Below are positions 1 through 5,151 of a DNA stretch of 5,868 nt, one piece after another (position 1 is the stretch's first letter; every line of letters starts with the position of its first letter). This stretch comes from Rubrobacteraceae bacterium (GTDB lineage Bacteria; Actinomycetota; Rubrobacteria; Rubrobacterales; Rubrobacteraceae): positions 1 to 5,868 of the forward strand of contig JAJNDJ010000079.1 of the NCBI GenBank assembly GCA_021156345.1, in the 5' to 3' direction. Below the pieces are notes generated by a model, which searched no databases, was not told where the DNA came from, and saw nothing but the letters and a program-made list of their open reading frames with translations. Both the position numbers and the translations under genes were made by a program.

Positions 1-191
1 TCTTGCAGGCCCTGCGGGATGTGGGGTATGGGGGAGTGCTGGCGTTCGAGCTGATCCCAGCCCTCCCCAACATACTGGAGGACGGGCCGGGGCTGACCGC
101 CTTAGACGATGTGGCCGAACAGGCTATAGACCATATGTGCGAAGTCGAGCGGCGGCTAGCGCGTAGCCAACAGGAGATGCACCAGGGTTGA
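1..191 (+). CDS. Sugar phosphate isomerase/epimerase-like protein (3' end only)
   Basis: This is the C-terminal 62 or so residues of a gene that begins before the window. The frame is open from base 3 and stops at TGA 189-191. The segment GYGGVLAFEL resembles the late beta-strand of xylose isomerase-like TIM-barrel enzymes (AP endonuclease family 2 fold), where a conserved Glu after a 'GY.G.l..E' pattern binds a metal ion. The rest is a helical tail rich in acidic residues and ending MHQG. Such enzymes isomerise or epimerise sugars or related hydroxy-carbonyl compounds in the cytoplasm, but the substrate cannot be told from this fragment. The next gene downstream on the same strand is a decayed dehydrogenase, a common companion in sugar or polyol catabolism clusters. 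The fold call is moderately sure; the function is not resolved. Confidence 0.55.
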   Translation, partial: LQALRDVGYGGVLAFELIPALPNILEDGPGLTALDDVAEQAIDHMCEVERRLARSQQEMHQG

Positions 192-264
192 CATGTTGCG
201 AGAGAGACCGCTTGCAAGGTGTGCGGGGGCGGCGTGGTCTACTCACTACACCCCCGGATAGAAC

Positions 265-1157
265 ATGGCGAACATGCCCAGGAAGCTAGTCGCCGTTGCG
301 CCCCGGAAGGCCGCGCTCGTTGACTACGAAGAACCTACGGCCGGACGTAACCAGGTGAAGGTCAGGGTCGAGTACGCCTCCCGCTCGGCAACCAGTGGGT
401 CGGAGTTATCGTAGAGAAGGGCGCCGACGTGGGGCAGTTCCGTGTCGGGGACCGCGTGTGCGGCTACGGAAGCATAAGGGAGATCCAGGTCTTGGACGCT
501 GTAGACGATCCTTACCTCCTGAAGGTGCCTGACAGCATGCCGTGGAAGAACGCACTGTGCTTCGACCCCGCGCAATTTGCCCTCGGCGGCATCCGCGATG
601 GTCACGTGCGCCTCGGAGACCGCGTCGCCGTATTCGGCCTCGGAGCGATCGGAGTGGCTGTCATCGACCCTATAGAGAAGCGCAGGCACGCCGCCCTGGA
701 CGCGGGCGCCGACGCCGCTTTCGATCCGCTACGTGAGGACGTGGGGCTCGAGCTAAAGAGAGCTACGGGCCGAGTGGGCGTCGACGCAGCCATCGAGACC
801 AGTGGCAACGAGCAGGCCCTGCAGGAGGCACTCAGGGGCCTCGCCTATGGGGGCATAATAGCCTTCGTCGGGTGGGCGCGGGCTTTCAGCGGCACCCTGG
901 ACCTGGGTAGGGAGGCCCACTTCAATAACGCCAGCCTGGTATTCTCCAGGGCGAGCAGCGAACCGAGCCGCGACCATCCACGCTGGGACCGCAGGCGCAT
1001 CGCGATGAGTTGCTGGCGCCTGCTCGCCACGGGTGCTATCGACTGCGAAAGGATCATCGACCCGGTCGTACGTTTCGACGAAGCCCCCTACGCCTACGAG
1101 GAGTACGTGGATCGCAACCCGCAGCAGAGCGTCAAGCTAGGCTTCGCCCTTGTCTGA
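265..1157 (+). pseudogene. Zinc-type (MDR) alcohol/threonine dehydrogenase-like pseudogene, two internal deletions
   Basis: The ATG at 265 opens a typical N-terminus (RKLVAVAPRKAALVDYEEP) that runs in frame to about 380 (VRVEYAS) and meets a stop at 412-414. Homology resumes in another frame from about 378 (PLGNQWVGVIVEKGADV) and continues to TGA 1155-1157. The stretch usually lying between 'YAS' and 'GNQWVG', which carries part of the catalytic site, is missing, so a deletion with frameshift lies near 375-385. A second, in-frame loss lies near 645-665: VAVFGLGAIG runs directly into VAVIDPIEKRR, without the roughly 15 residues forming the first helix of the Rossmann fold. The rest is well kept: VGDRVCGYG, MPWKNALCFDPAQFALG, and a normal C-terminus (PVVRFDEAPYAYEEYVD...SVKLGF). 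Restoring both gaps would give roughly the usual 340-360 residues. Functional enzymes of this family oxidise alcohols, threonine or polyols with NAD(P); this copy is very unlikely to be active. No clear ribosome binding site precedes 265. Confidence 0.8.
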
Positions 1158-1366
1158 GGGCACAATTCGGATGTGCAGGCAACGAGACCTCGGGCAAAGT
1201 CTCTCCTGGATCGCCACTCAGTAGAGCGGGAGGCGTCTCACGCAAGAGAGATGCATGGCCCGATACCAAGAGGTCCTAGCTGGAGCGATGGTATGGGCAA
1301 CGCCTGAGCCCTCTCTGAGAGGTCGGGATCCGTTCTGACGGCCTCCATGTGGTCGGGACTCTTGCT
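1158..1366. other. Intergenic spacer, no recognised content
   Basis: This 209-bp spacer separates the 3' ends of the dehydrogenase pseudogene and the malic enzyme gene, which converge here. I see no coding remnant on either strand. The only structures are a weak CCTCTC/GAGAGG inverted repeat at 1310-1322 and an 8-bp direct repeat GGTCGGGA at 1321-1328 and 1351-1358. Neither has a T-tract, so I do not call a terminator. Confidence 0.5.
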
Positions 1367-2701
1367 TTACAGACCCGTAGGCGCCCTGTCGAGGCGGGCG
1401 ACCCCGCTCTCTATCGCCGCCTCCCGCACGGCTTCGGCTACCTCCAGATGCACGTCCGGGTCGAGGGCATCGGGGACGAGCTCCGAGCCGGTGGCCAGGG
1501 AGGCGAGGACCTGGGCGGCGGCCAGCTTCATCTCTGCGTTGATCTGCTCCGCCCCCGAGAGGAGGGCGCCGCGGAAGATGCCGGGGTAGCCGAGCACGTT
1601 GTTCACGCTCCGGCCGTCGGCGGCGAAGGCCGCCCCGGCAGCCAGGGCGGCGTCGGACTCTATCTCGGGGTAGGGGTTGGTGAGCGCCAGGATCGCCTGC
1701 CCCTCGCGCACCATCTCAGGCTCGATGAGGCCGGGCACGCCGGTAGTCGCGACGACCAGGTCGGCCTCCGCCATGACGCTCTGCATGTCGGTTATCTCGA
1801 TACCCTTCGCGCTGGCCCGCTCGTGGGAGAGCGGGTTCGGGTCAGAGGCGAGCACCCGCCTTGCTCCAGCCTCCACCATCAGGTTGGCGATGCCGTAGCC
1901 GGCTGCGCCGAGCCCGATCTGGCCGACGACCTCTTGGTCGAGCGTGAGCCCCGCGTGGCGGCAGGCTACGAGCGCAGCCGCGAGCGTGACGACGGCCGTG
2001 CCGTGGACGTCGTCGTGCATGACGGGTTGCGGGAGCGCCTCTATCAGGCGGGCCTCTATCTCGAAGCACTCCGGCGCCGAGATGTCCTCGAGGTGGATCC
2101 CGCCGAACGTCGGCGAGATGCGCACCACCGTCTCGATGAATTCGTCCACATCTTTGGTGTCTATGAGGATGGGCATTGCCGAGACGCCGGCTAGCTGATG
2201 GTAGAACACCGCCTTGCCCTCCATGACGGGCATCGAGGCGACGGGCCCGATGTCCCCAAGGCCCAGAACCCGCGTCCCGTTTGTGCAGATGGCGACGCTG
2301 CGCCCTATCATGGTCAGCTCGCGCGCCAGCGATGAGTCTTCGGCGATCGCGGTGCACGCCCGCGCCACCCCGGGGGTGTAGACGTCACGCATGTCCTGTA
2401 CCGTCCTGACCGGATGAGCAGATTCGATCACGAGCTTCCCGCCCTCGTGCTTGAGGAGCGCCCTATCGCGCGCCCAAAGGACCTCCACGCCCTCCAGCTC
2501 GCCCAGCATACCGACGATCCGCTCCGCCTGATCGCGATCCTCGACTTCCAGCGTGATCTCGCGTACGGAAGCTTCGCGGCCGACGTTTATCGTCGTCACG
2601 TCCCCGATCAGACCGTCTCCTTCCGCAATCGTCCCGGCGACCTTGGCCAACTGCCCCGTGCGGTGCGGCACCTTGATGCGATACGTGTAATCGAGCGGCA
2701 A
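1367..2701 (-). CDS. Malic enzyme with N-terminal ACT domain
   Basis: This cytoplasmic enzyme oxidatively decarboxylates malate to pyruvate with NAD(P) and a divalent metal. The 444-residue product starts with an ACT-type regulatory domain (about 1-77; YRIKVPHRTGQLAKVAGTI, ending GVEVLWARDR), which usually binds a small effector such as an amino acid. The malic enzyme N-domain follows, with YTPGVA (Tyr108), TNGTRVLGLGDIGP (140-153), MEGK (Lys163), LEDI (Glu205, Asp206) and HDDVHGTA (229-236; Asp231 region). These give the catalytic Tyr/Lys pair and metal ligands. The NAD(P) domain has GLGAAG (263-268), an acidic SDPN end to beta-2 (Asp287), TNPYPEI and VNNVLGYPGIFRGAL. The family usually has Gln where Val232 stands in HDDxHGTA. 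The start is TTG 2701: it fits the ACT domain beginning and has GGGGG at 2708-2712 about 6 nt upstream; no in-frame ATG or GTG lies near. A better AGGAG at 2727-2731 is 25 nt away, too far for this start. Cofactor preference is not resolved. Confidence 0.93.
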   Translation of the reverse strand: MPLDYTYRIKVPHRTGQLAKVAGTIAEGDGLIGDVTTINVGREASVREITLEVEDRDQAERIVGMLGELEGVEVLWARDRALLKHEGGKLVIESAHPVRTVQDMRDVYTPGVARACTAIAEDSSLARELTMIGRSVAICTNGTRVLGLGDIGPVASMPVMEGKAVFYHQLAGVSAMPILIDTKDVDEFIETVVRISPTFGGIHLEDISAPECFEIEARLIEALPQPVMHDDVHGTAVVTLAAALVACRHAGLTLDQEVVGQIGLGAAGYGIANLMVEAGARRVLASDPNPLSHERASAKGIEITDMQSVMAEADLVVATTGVPGLIEPEMVREGQAILALTNPYPEIESDAALAAGAAFAADGRSVNNVLGYPGIFRGALLSGAEQINAEMKLAAAQVLASLATGSELVPDALDPDVHLEVAEAVREAAIESGVARLDRAPTGL

Positions 2702-2816
2702 TGCAAACCCCCAATCGATCCGAAAGCTCCTGTTATCCCGAGATCCCCTACAGGGCCTCCCTGCTGCCCGCCAGCATCACCCTCTCCCTCGGAGTCTTGT
2801 ACGGGTACCCCTTGTT
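2702..2816 (-). promoter_or_regulatory. Possible structured 5' leader of the malic enzyme gene
   Basis: If transcription starts just downstream of the TATAAT at 2823-2828, about 115 nt of leader precede the TTG start. It contains an outer inverted repeat (plus-strand CCGAG 2738-2742 with CTCGG 2788-2792) enclosing two small hairpins: CAGGG/CCCTG (2751-2763, 3-nt loop) and TGCTG/CAGCA (2762-2776, 5-nt loop). The two hairpins share two bases, so in full form they exclude each other. I do not recognise any known riboswitch class. The stems are short and could be chance in GC-rich DNA. Confidence 0.25.
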
Positions 2817-2822
2817 CCGAAT

Positions 2823-2828
2823 ATTATA
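2823..2828 (-). promoter_or_regulatory. Candidate -10 element for the malic enzyme gene
   Basis: The minus strand reads TATAAT here, a perfect match to the sigma-70-type -10 consensus inside an AT-rich island (CCTATAATATTC) that stands out from its GC-rich surroundings. No good -35 hexamer lies 16-18 nt upstream (the sequence there is TATAGC or similar), and there is no TG extension. It is 122 nt upstream of the malic enzyme start codon and about 165 nt past the Rid gene stop, so it would give the malic enzyme its own transcript. Confidence 0.4.
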
Positions 2829-2912
2829 GGAGACCACATCTAAGGGCTATAGATCTCCGCCGACTCTTGCCGATATCCCCAACTTCTGCGACACAGAAAG
2901 ACTCGTGCGTGT

Positions 2913-2955
2913 CTTCGTCGACGAAGTGAAGTTCGTCTAGAGCACTTCGCCGAAC
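2913..2955. repeat. Cluster of overlapping inverted repeats between Rid and malic enzyme genes
   Basis: A perfect 14-bp palindrome CTTCGTCGACGAAG lies at 2913-2926. Overlapping it, CGAAGTG (2922-2928) pairs with CACTTCG (2943-2949) across a 14-nt loop, and GTTCG (2931-2935) pairs with CGAAC (2951-2955). TTCGTC is also repeated directly at 2914 and 2932. On the minus strand this lies about 40-80 nt beyond the Rid stop codon. There is no T-tract, so it is not a standard intrinsic terminator; it might be a protein-binding site or an mRNA 3'-end structure. Confidence 0.4.
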
Positions 2956-2991
2956 ACTCTGATAGGTCGTGGGCAGCGCGTTCCTGCTTCT

Positions 2992-3390
2992 CTACTCGAT
3001 GACAGCTACGGCTTCGATCTCGATGAGGAGCCTGGGGTCTATGAGGGCGGAGACCTCGACCATCGAGGACGCCGGATAGGGCTCTTCGAAGTACCTTCTC
3101 CTGACCTCGTGGATCTCATCGTAGAGTCGCATGTCCCTTATGAAAACGGTTACCTTGACTATGTCGTCCATCCCGCCACCGGCCTCCTCGACCACGGTCT
3201 TCACGTGCTCGAGTACCGTCTGTGTCTGGAGCTTTATGTCTCCCTCTCCGACCACATCTCCTTCAGCATCCATCGAGACCTGACCCGAGACGTAGATCGT
3301 GCGCCCCGCTGGAGCCTCGACTCCCGAAGAGAACGCCCCCCTACGCATGGGCGCCGGCAGGCTGGGATTACTGATCACACGCCTTGACAA
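2992..3390 (-). CDS. Rid (YjgF/YER057c/UK114) family protein lacking the RidA catalytic Arg
   Basis: The 132-residue product is the normal length for this small trimeric cytoplasmic family. Family marks are YVSGQVSMDAEGDVVGEGD (33-51), QTxxVLEHVKTVVEEAGG (about 55-72), DDIVKVTVFIRDM (75-87), IHEVRRRYF (93-101) and VEVSALIDPRLLIEIEAVA (111-129). RidA proper hydrolyses reactive enamines/imines released by PLP enzymes and uses an Arg in a 'PARS' motif; here the motif is PASS (106-109), with Ser108 where the Arg should be. This places it among the Rid subfamilies without proven imine deaminase activity. The start is TTG 3388-3390, set by a perfect AAGGAGGT 4 nt upstream (3395-3402); a reading frame open further upstream encodes nothing Rid-like. 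It is followed on the same strand by malic enzyme after 290 bp. Nearby PLP enzymes (the argD product, and a class V aminotransferase remnant next to it) make a detoxifying role tempting but unproven. Confidence 0.92.
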   Translation of the reverse strand: MSRRVISNPSLPAPMRRGAFSSGVEAPAGRTIYVSGQVSMDAEGDVVGEGDIKLQTQTVLEHVKTVVEEAGGGMDDIVKVTVFIRDMRLYDEIHEVRRRYFEEPYPASSMVEVSALIDPRLLIEIEAVAVIE

Positions 3391-3394
3391 AACG

Positions 3395-3402
3395 ACCTCC
3401 TT
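3395..3402 (-). promoter_or_regulatory. Strong ribosome binding site of the Rid-family gene
   Basis: The minus strand reads AAGGAGGT, fully complementary to the 16S rRNA 3' end, 4 nt before TTG 3390. It decides the start codon in a frame that stays open much further upstream and suggests the gene is well translated despite its TTG start. Confidence 0.85.
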
Positions 3403-3497
3403 GCCTCTGTTGCACTGCTGAGAGTAAGGTAGCATCGTCCTACAGCCCCCGCCTGATATAGACTCGCTGGGCAGGAGGTTTCGAGGTGGGAGGACGT

Positions 3498-3743
3498 ATG
3501 CAGCGTACGTTCGATGTGCAAGCCGTCCGCGAGCAGTTCCCGGCGCTCGGCCGGACGCGTAATGGTCGCGGCCTCGTTTACTTCGTAAGGGAAACCCAGG
3601 GTCTGGCCCGTGGAACTCAGGTGCTCGAGCGTTCACCACGATCACCTATGCAACGACGGAGGAGGGATGCGAGCGGGGAACGAGAGGGTTCCGGAGGTGC
3701 CGCGAGAGGAGCGCGTTCGTCCCCGTGCATCCTGGCGAGATAG
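3498..3743 (+). pseudogene. Remnant of a class V aminotransferase / cysteine desulfurase-like gene
   Basis: An ATG at 3498, with GGGAGG at 3488-3493, opens a convincing N-terminus: FDVQAVREQFPAL, then NGRGLVYF (to about 3584). This matches the start of PLP-dependent cysteine desulfurase-like proteins, in which 'FD.eaVR.qFPaL.r..nGr.lvYfD.pGGTQV' is typical. Beyond it, homology breaks across frames: GTQV is in frame at 3618-3629, the preceding GP is read one frame off, and a possible CNDGG follows in another frame near 3648-3662. The original frame stops at 3741-3743. The PLP lysine and about 350 residues of a full-length protein are absent before the csp promoter starts. Only the 5' end survives, with small indels. 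A SufS-type cysteine desulfurase origin is also possible. It lies divergent from the Rid gene, sharing the 107-bp region between them. Confidence 0.6.
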
Positions 3744-3773
3744 TGACAACCCTCAGCGAGATTCTGGTATACT
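3743..3773 (+). promoter_or_regulatory. Promoter of the cold-shock gene (extended -10)
   Basis: GTGACA (3743-3748) matches five of six bases of the TTGACA -35. TATACT (3768-3773) matches five of six of the -10 and carries a TG extension (TGG at 3765-3767). The spacer is 19 nt, longer than ideal, which the extended -10 may compensate for. Transcription would begin near 3780, giving a leader of about 104 nt before the csp ATG. Confidence 0.6.
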
Positions 3774-3813
3774 ACGTGACGGTAACGTAAGGTGGGTTTA
3801 CAGTAGACGAAGC

Positions 3814-3845
3814 GCCACCCCGTGTAAGAGGGTGGCCTTTTCGTT
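3814..3845 (+). terminator. Terminator-like hairpin in the csp leader (possible attenuator)
   Basis: GCCACCC (3814-3820) pairs with GGGTGGC (3830-3836) around a 9-nt loop. The stem extends outward imperfectly (ACGAAG before it against CTTTTCGT after it) and is followed by the U-rich CUUUUCGUUU. It sits about 35 nt after the predicted transcription start and about 40 nt before the csp ribosome binding region. It could end or attenuate the transcript, or act as a temperature-sensitive leader structure. It could instead be an old terminator of the decayed gene upstream, but the csp promoter lies before it. Confidence 0.5.
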
Positions 3846-3883
3846 TAGTGGGGCCCAGGAATACGAAAGGTGGGCTCCAGTAT

Positions 3884-4087
3884 ATGGCCCAAGGAACAGT
3901 AAAGTGGTTCAGCGACGAGAAGGGCTACGGCTTCATCTCCCCCGACGACGGGGGTGAGGATCTCTTCGTGCACCACACGGGGATAGCGGGAGAGGGCTTC
4001 AAGACCCTCGACGAGGGCGCCAAGGTGACTTACGAGGCGACCCAGGGGCGTAAGGGAATGCAGGCGGAGAACGTTACTCCGGCGTAG
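3884..4087 (+). CDS. Cold-shock domain protein (CspA family)
   Basis: The product is a 67-residue single OB-fold protein, the standard length for bacterial Csp. It binds single-stranded RNA/DNA and in other bacteria acts as an RNA chaperone and transcription antiterminator in the cytoplasm. Visible marks are [15 protein letters not shown] (4-18, with RNP1 KGYGFI at 13-18), DLFVHHT (26-32, RNP2), a [15 protein letters not shown] segment, and the closing [11 protein letters not shown]. The ATG at 3884 is chosen because the protein then begins at the usual MAQGTVKWF; a GTG at 3848 in the same frame would translate the leader. AAAGGTGGG at 3866-3874 is a moderate ribosome binding site about 10 nt upstream. 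The gene has its own promoter, a long leader and a strong hairpin after the stop, so it is probably monocistronic. Confidence 0.96.
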   Translation: MAQGTVKWFSDEKGYGFISPDDGGEDLFVHHTGIAGEGFKTLDEGAKVTYEATQGRKGMQAENVTPA

Positions 4088-4108
4088 AACCCGATAAGCA
4101 AGAGAACG

Positions 4109-4136
4109 CAAAGGCCGGGTTAATTCCCGGCCTTTG
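4109..4136. terminator. Strong hairpin terminator after csp
   Basis: CAAAGGCCGGG (4109-4119) and CCCGGCCTTTG (4126-4136) form a perfect 11-bp stem around the loop TTAATT, 21 nt after the csp stop. The T-run is short (it lies in the stem's 3' arm). The same stem read on the minus strand also ends in TTTG, so it may serve both csp and the convergent argF transcript. Confidence 0.85.
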
Positions 4137-4145
4137 TCGTGTGTA

Positions 4146-4173
4146 GTAAGGGTGGTTCGCGAGCCGCCCTTAC
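4146..4173 (-). terminator. Second hairpin, downstream of argF
   Basis: GTAAGGGTGG (4146-4155) pairs with CCGCCCTTAC (4164-4173) over ten positions, one of them a G-U wobble when read as plus-strand RNA, around an 8-nt loop that can close further. On the minus strand it begins 16 nt after the argF stop. No T-tract follows directly. Together with the neighbouring 4109-4136 stem it makes a tandem barrier between the convergent genes. Confidence 0.6.
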
Positions 4174-4188
4174 ACTAACCACCTGGGC

Positions 4189-5151
4189 TCAACCCATCAA
4201 TAGATAGAGTAGCGCTTTCTGGGCGTGCAGACGGTTCTCGGCCTGGTCGAAGACGCGGCTCCTCGGACCGTCTATGACCCCGGCCGTGACCTCCTGACCC
4301 CTGTGAGCCGGCAGACAGTGCAGGAAGATGGCGTCTTCTGCGGCGAGATCCATTAGTGCCTCATCGACCTGGTAGGGGGCGAACTTTTCCTTGCGCTCCT
4401 CGGCCTCGGTCTCCTGTCCCATACTGGCCCATACGTCGGTGTAGACGACCCTGGCACCCCTGACGGCCTCGCCGGGGTCTTCGGTAAGGTGCGGGAGAGC
4501 GCCAAGAGTTCCTGCTAGCTCGACGATCTCCCTTTCCGGAGCGTGTCCTTCGGGGTGGGCGATGGTGAGCTCCGCGCCGCTTAGGGCGCAGGCTACGGCG
4601 AGGGAGTGGGCCACGTTGTTGCCGTCGCCAACGTAAGAGATCCTTGTGCCTTCCACCGAACCGAACTCCTCGCGCACGGTCATGAGGTCGGCGATGGCCT
4701 GGCACGGGTGGTGGGTGTCCGAGAGGCCGTTTACTACGGGGACGTCGGCTGCGCCGGCGAGTTCCTCCAGGTCCCCGTGGTCGAAGGTACGGACCATTAT
4801 GGCGTCGATGTAGCGGGCGAGGACGCGGCCCGTGTCGGACGGCGTCTCGCGTTTGCCGATCTGTATCTCCTCTGGGCTCAAGTGGAGCGCGTGGCCGCCG
4901 AGCTGGTACATCCCGACCTCGAAGGAGACGCGTGTCCTGTTTGATGGCTTCTGGAAGACCATCGCGAGCGTACGCCCCCGCAGGGGCCTGTAGGGGATAC
5001 GGCTCTTCTGCAGCGCTTTTATGCGAACGGCCTCGTCCAGGATCAGGGACATCTCCTGGGAGGTGAACTCTCCTAGCGTCAGGCAGTCGCGGCCAGAGAG
5101 GGGGGAAGGGGGAGGCGGAGCGTTCTGGAGGTCAGGGATCACCATGCTCAC
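4189..5151 (-). CDS. argF: Ornithine carbamoyltransferase
   Basis: This enzyme transfers the carbamoyl group of carbamoyl phosphate to ornithine, giving citrulline in cytoplasmic arginine synthesis. At 320 residues the length is normal. The carbamoyl phosphate domain shows PSNRTR (69-74, the SxRTR phosphate-binding motif), MVRT (119-122) and HPCQ (148-151). The ornithine domain shows DGNN (176-179), DVWASMGQE (239-247, the SMG loop), HCLP (278-281) and FDQAENRLHAQKALL near the end. These separate it from aspartate carbamoyltransferase. An N-terminal tail with APPPPSP precedes the fold. GTG 5151 overlaps the argD stop (GTGA), the usual sign of translational coupling; ATG 5145, two codons further in and just past the argD TGA, is an equally plausible start. 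It is the last gene of the arg run here and is followed by the hairpins at 4109-4173. An arginine-degrading role (arcB) is unlikely next to argD. Confidence 0.95.
   Translation of the reverse strand: MSMVIPDLQNAPPPPSPLSGRDCLTLGEFTSQEMSLILDEAVRIKALQKSRIPYRPLRGRTLAMVFQKPSNRTRVSFEVGMYQLGGHALHLSPEEIQIGKRETPSDTGRVLARYIDAIMVRTFDHGDLEELAGAADVPVVNGLSDTHHPCQAIADLMTVREEFGSVEGTRISYVGDGNNVAHSLAVACALSGAELTIAHPEGHAPEREIVELAGTLGALPHLTEDPGEAVRGARVVYTDVWASMGQETEAEERKEKFAPYQVDEALMDLAAEDAIFLHCLPAHRGQEVTAGVIDGPRSRVFDQAENRLHAQKALLYLLMG

Noticed and set aside
1310..1322. CCTCTC T GAGAGG inverted repeat as a malic enzyme terminator
   Set aside because: A stem of only five or six pairs with a minimal loop and no T-tract on either strand.
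1349..2194. 281-codon plus-strand open frame opposite the malic enzyme gene
   Set aside because: It is antisense to a well-supported gene, has low-complexity Arg/Gly/Asp/Val-rich content and no recognisable domain: a shadow frame of GC-rich codon use.
2414..2929. 171-codon plus-strand open frame over the malic enzyme 5' end and spacer
   Set aside because: It is mostly antisense to the ACT domain, and the rest is Pro/Ser-rich spacer with no homology.
3384..3412. TTGACA at 3384-3389 as the -35 of a plus-strand promoter
   Set aside because: No -10-like hexamer at 16-19 nt spacing; it overlaps the start of the Rid coding sequence.
3391..3645. Upstream extension of the Rid-family gene (start at 3645)
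   Set aside because: The added 85 residues are not Rid-like, would run opposite the aminotransferase remnant, and bypass the perfect AAGGAGGT before TTG 3390.
3848..3883. GTG start 12 codons upstream for csp
   Set aside because: It would translate the ribosome binding segment; the family begins at MAQGTVKWF, which is ATG 3884.
3610..3957. 115-codon plus-strand frame running from the remnant through the csp leader into csp
   Set aside because: It crosses the promoter, the hairpin and the csp start in the wrong frame and has no homology beyond a few decayed aminotransferase residues.
4606..4944. 112-codon plus-strand open frame opposite argF
   Set aside because: Antisense shadow of argF with no motif or ribosome binding site.
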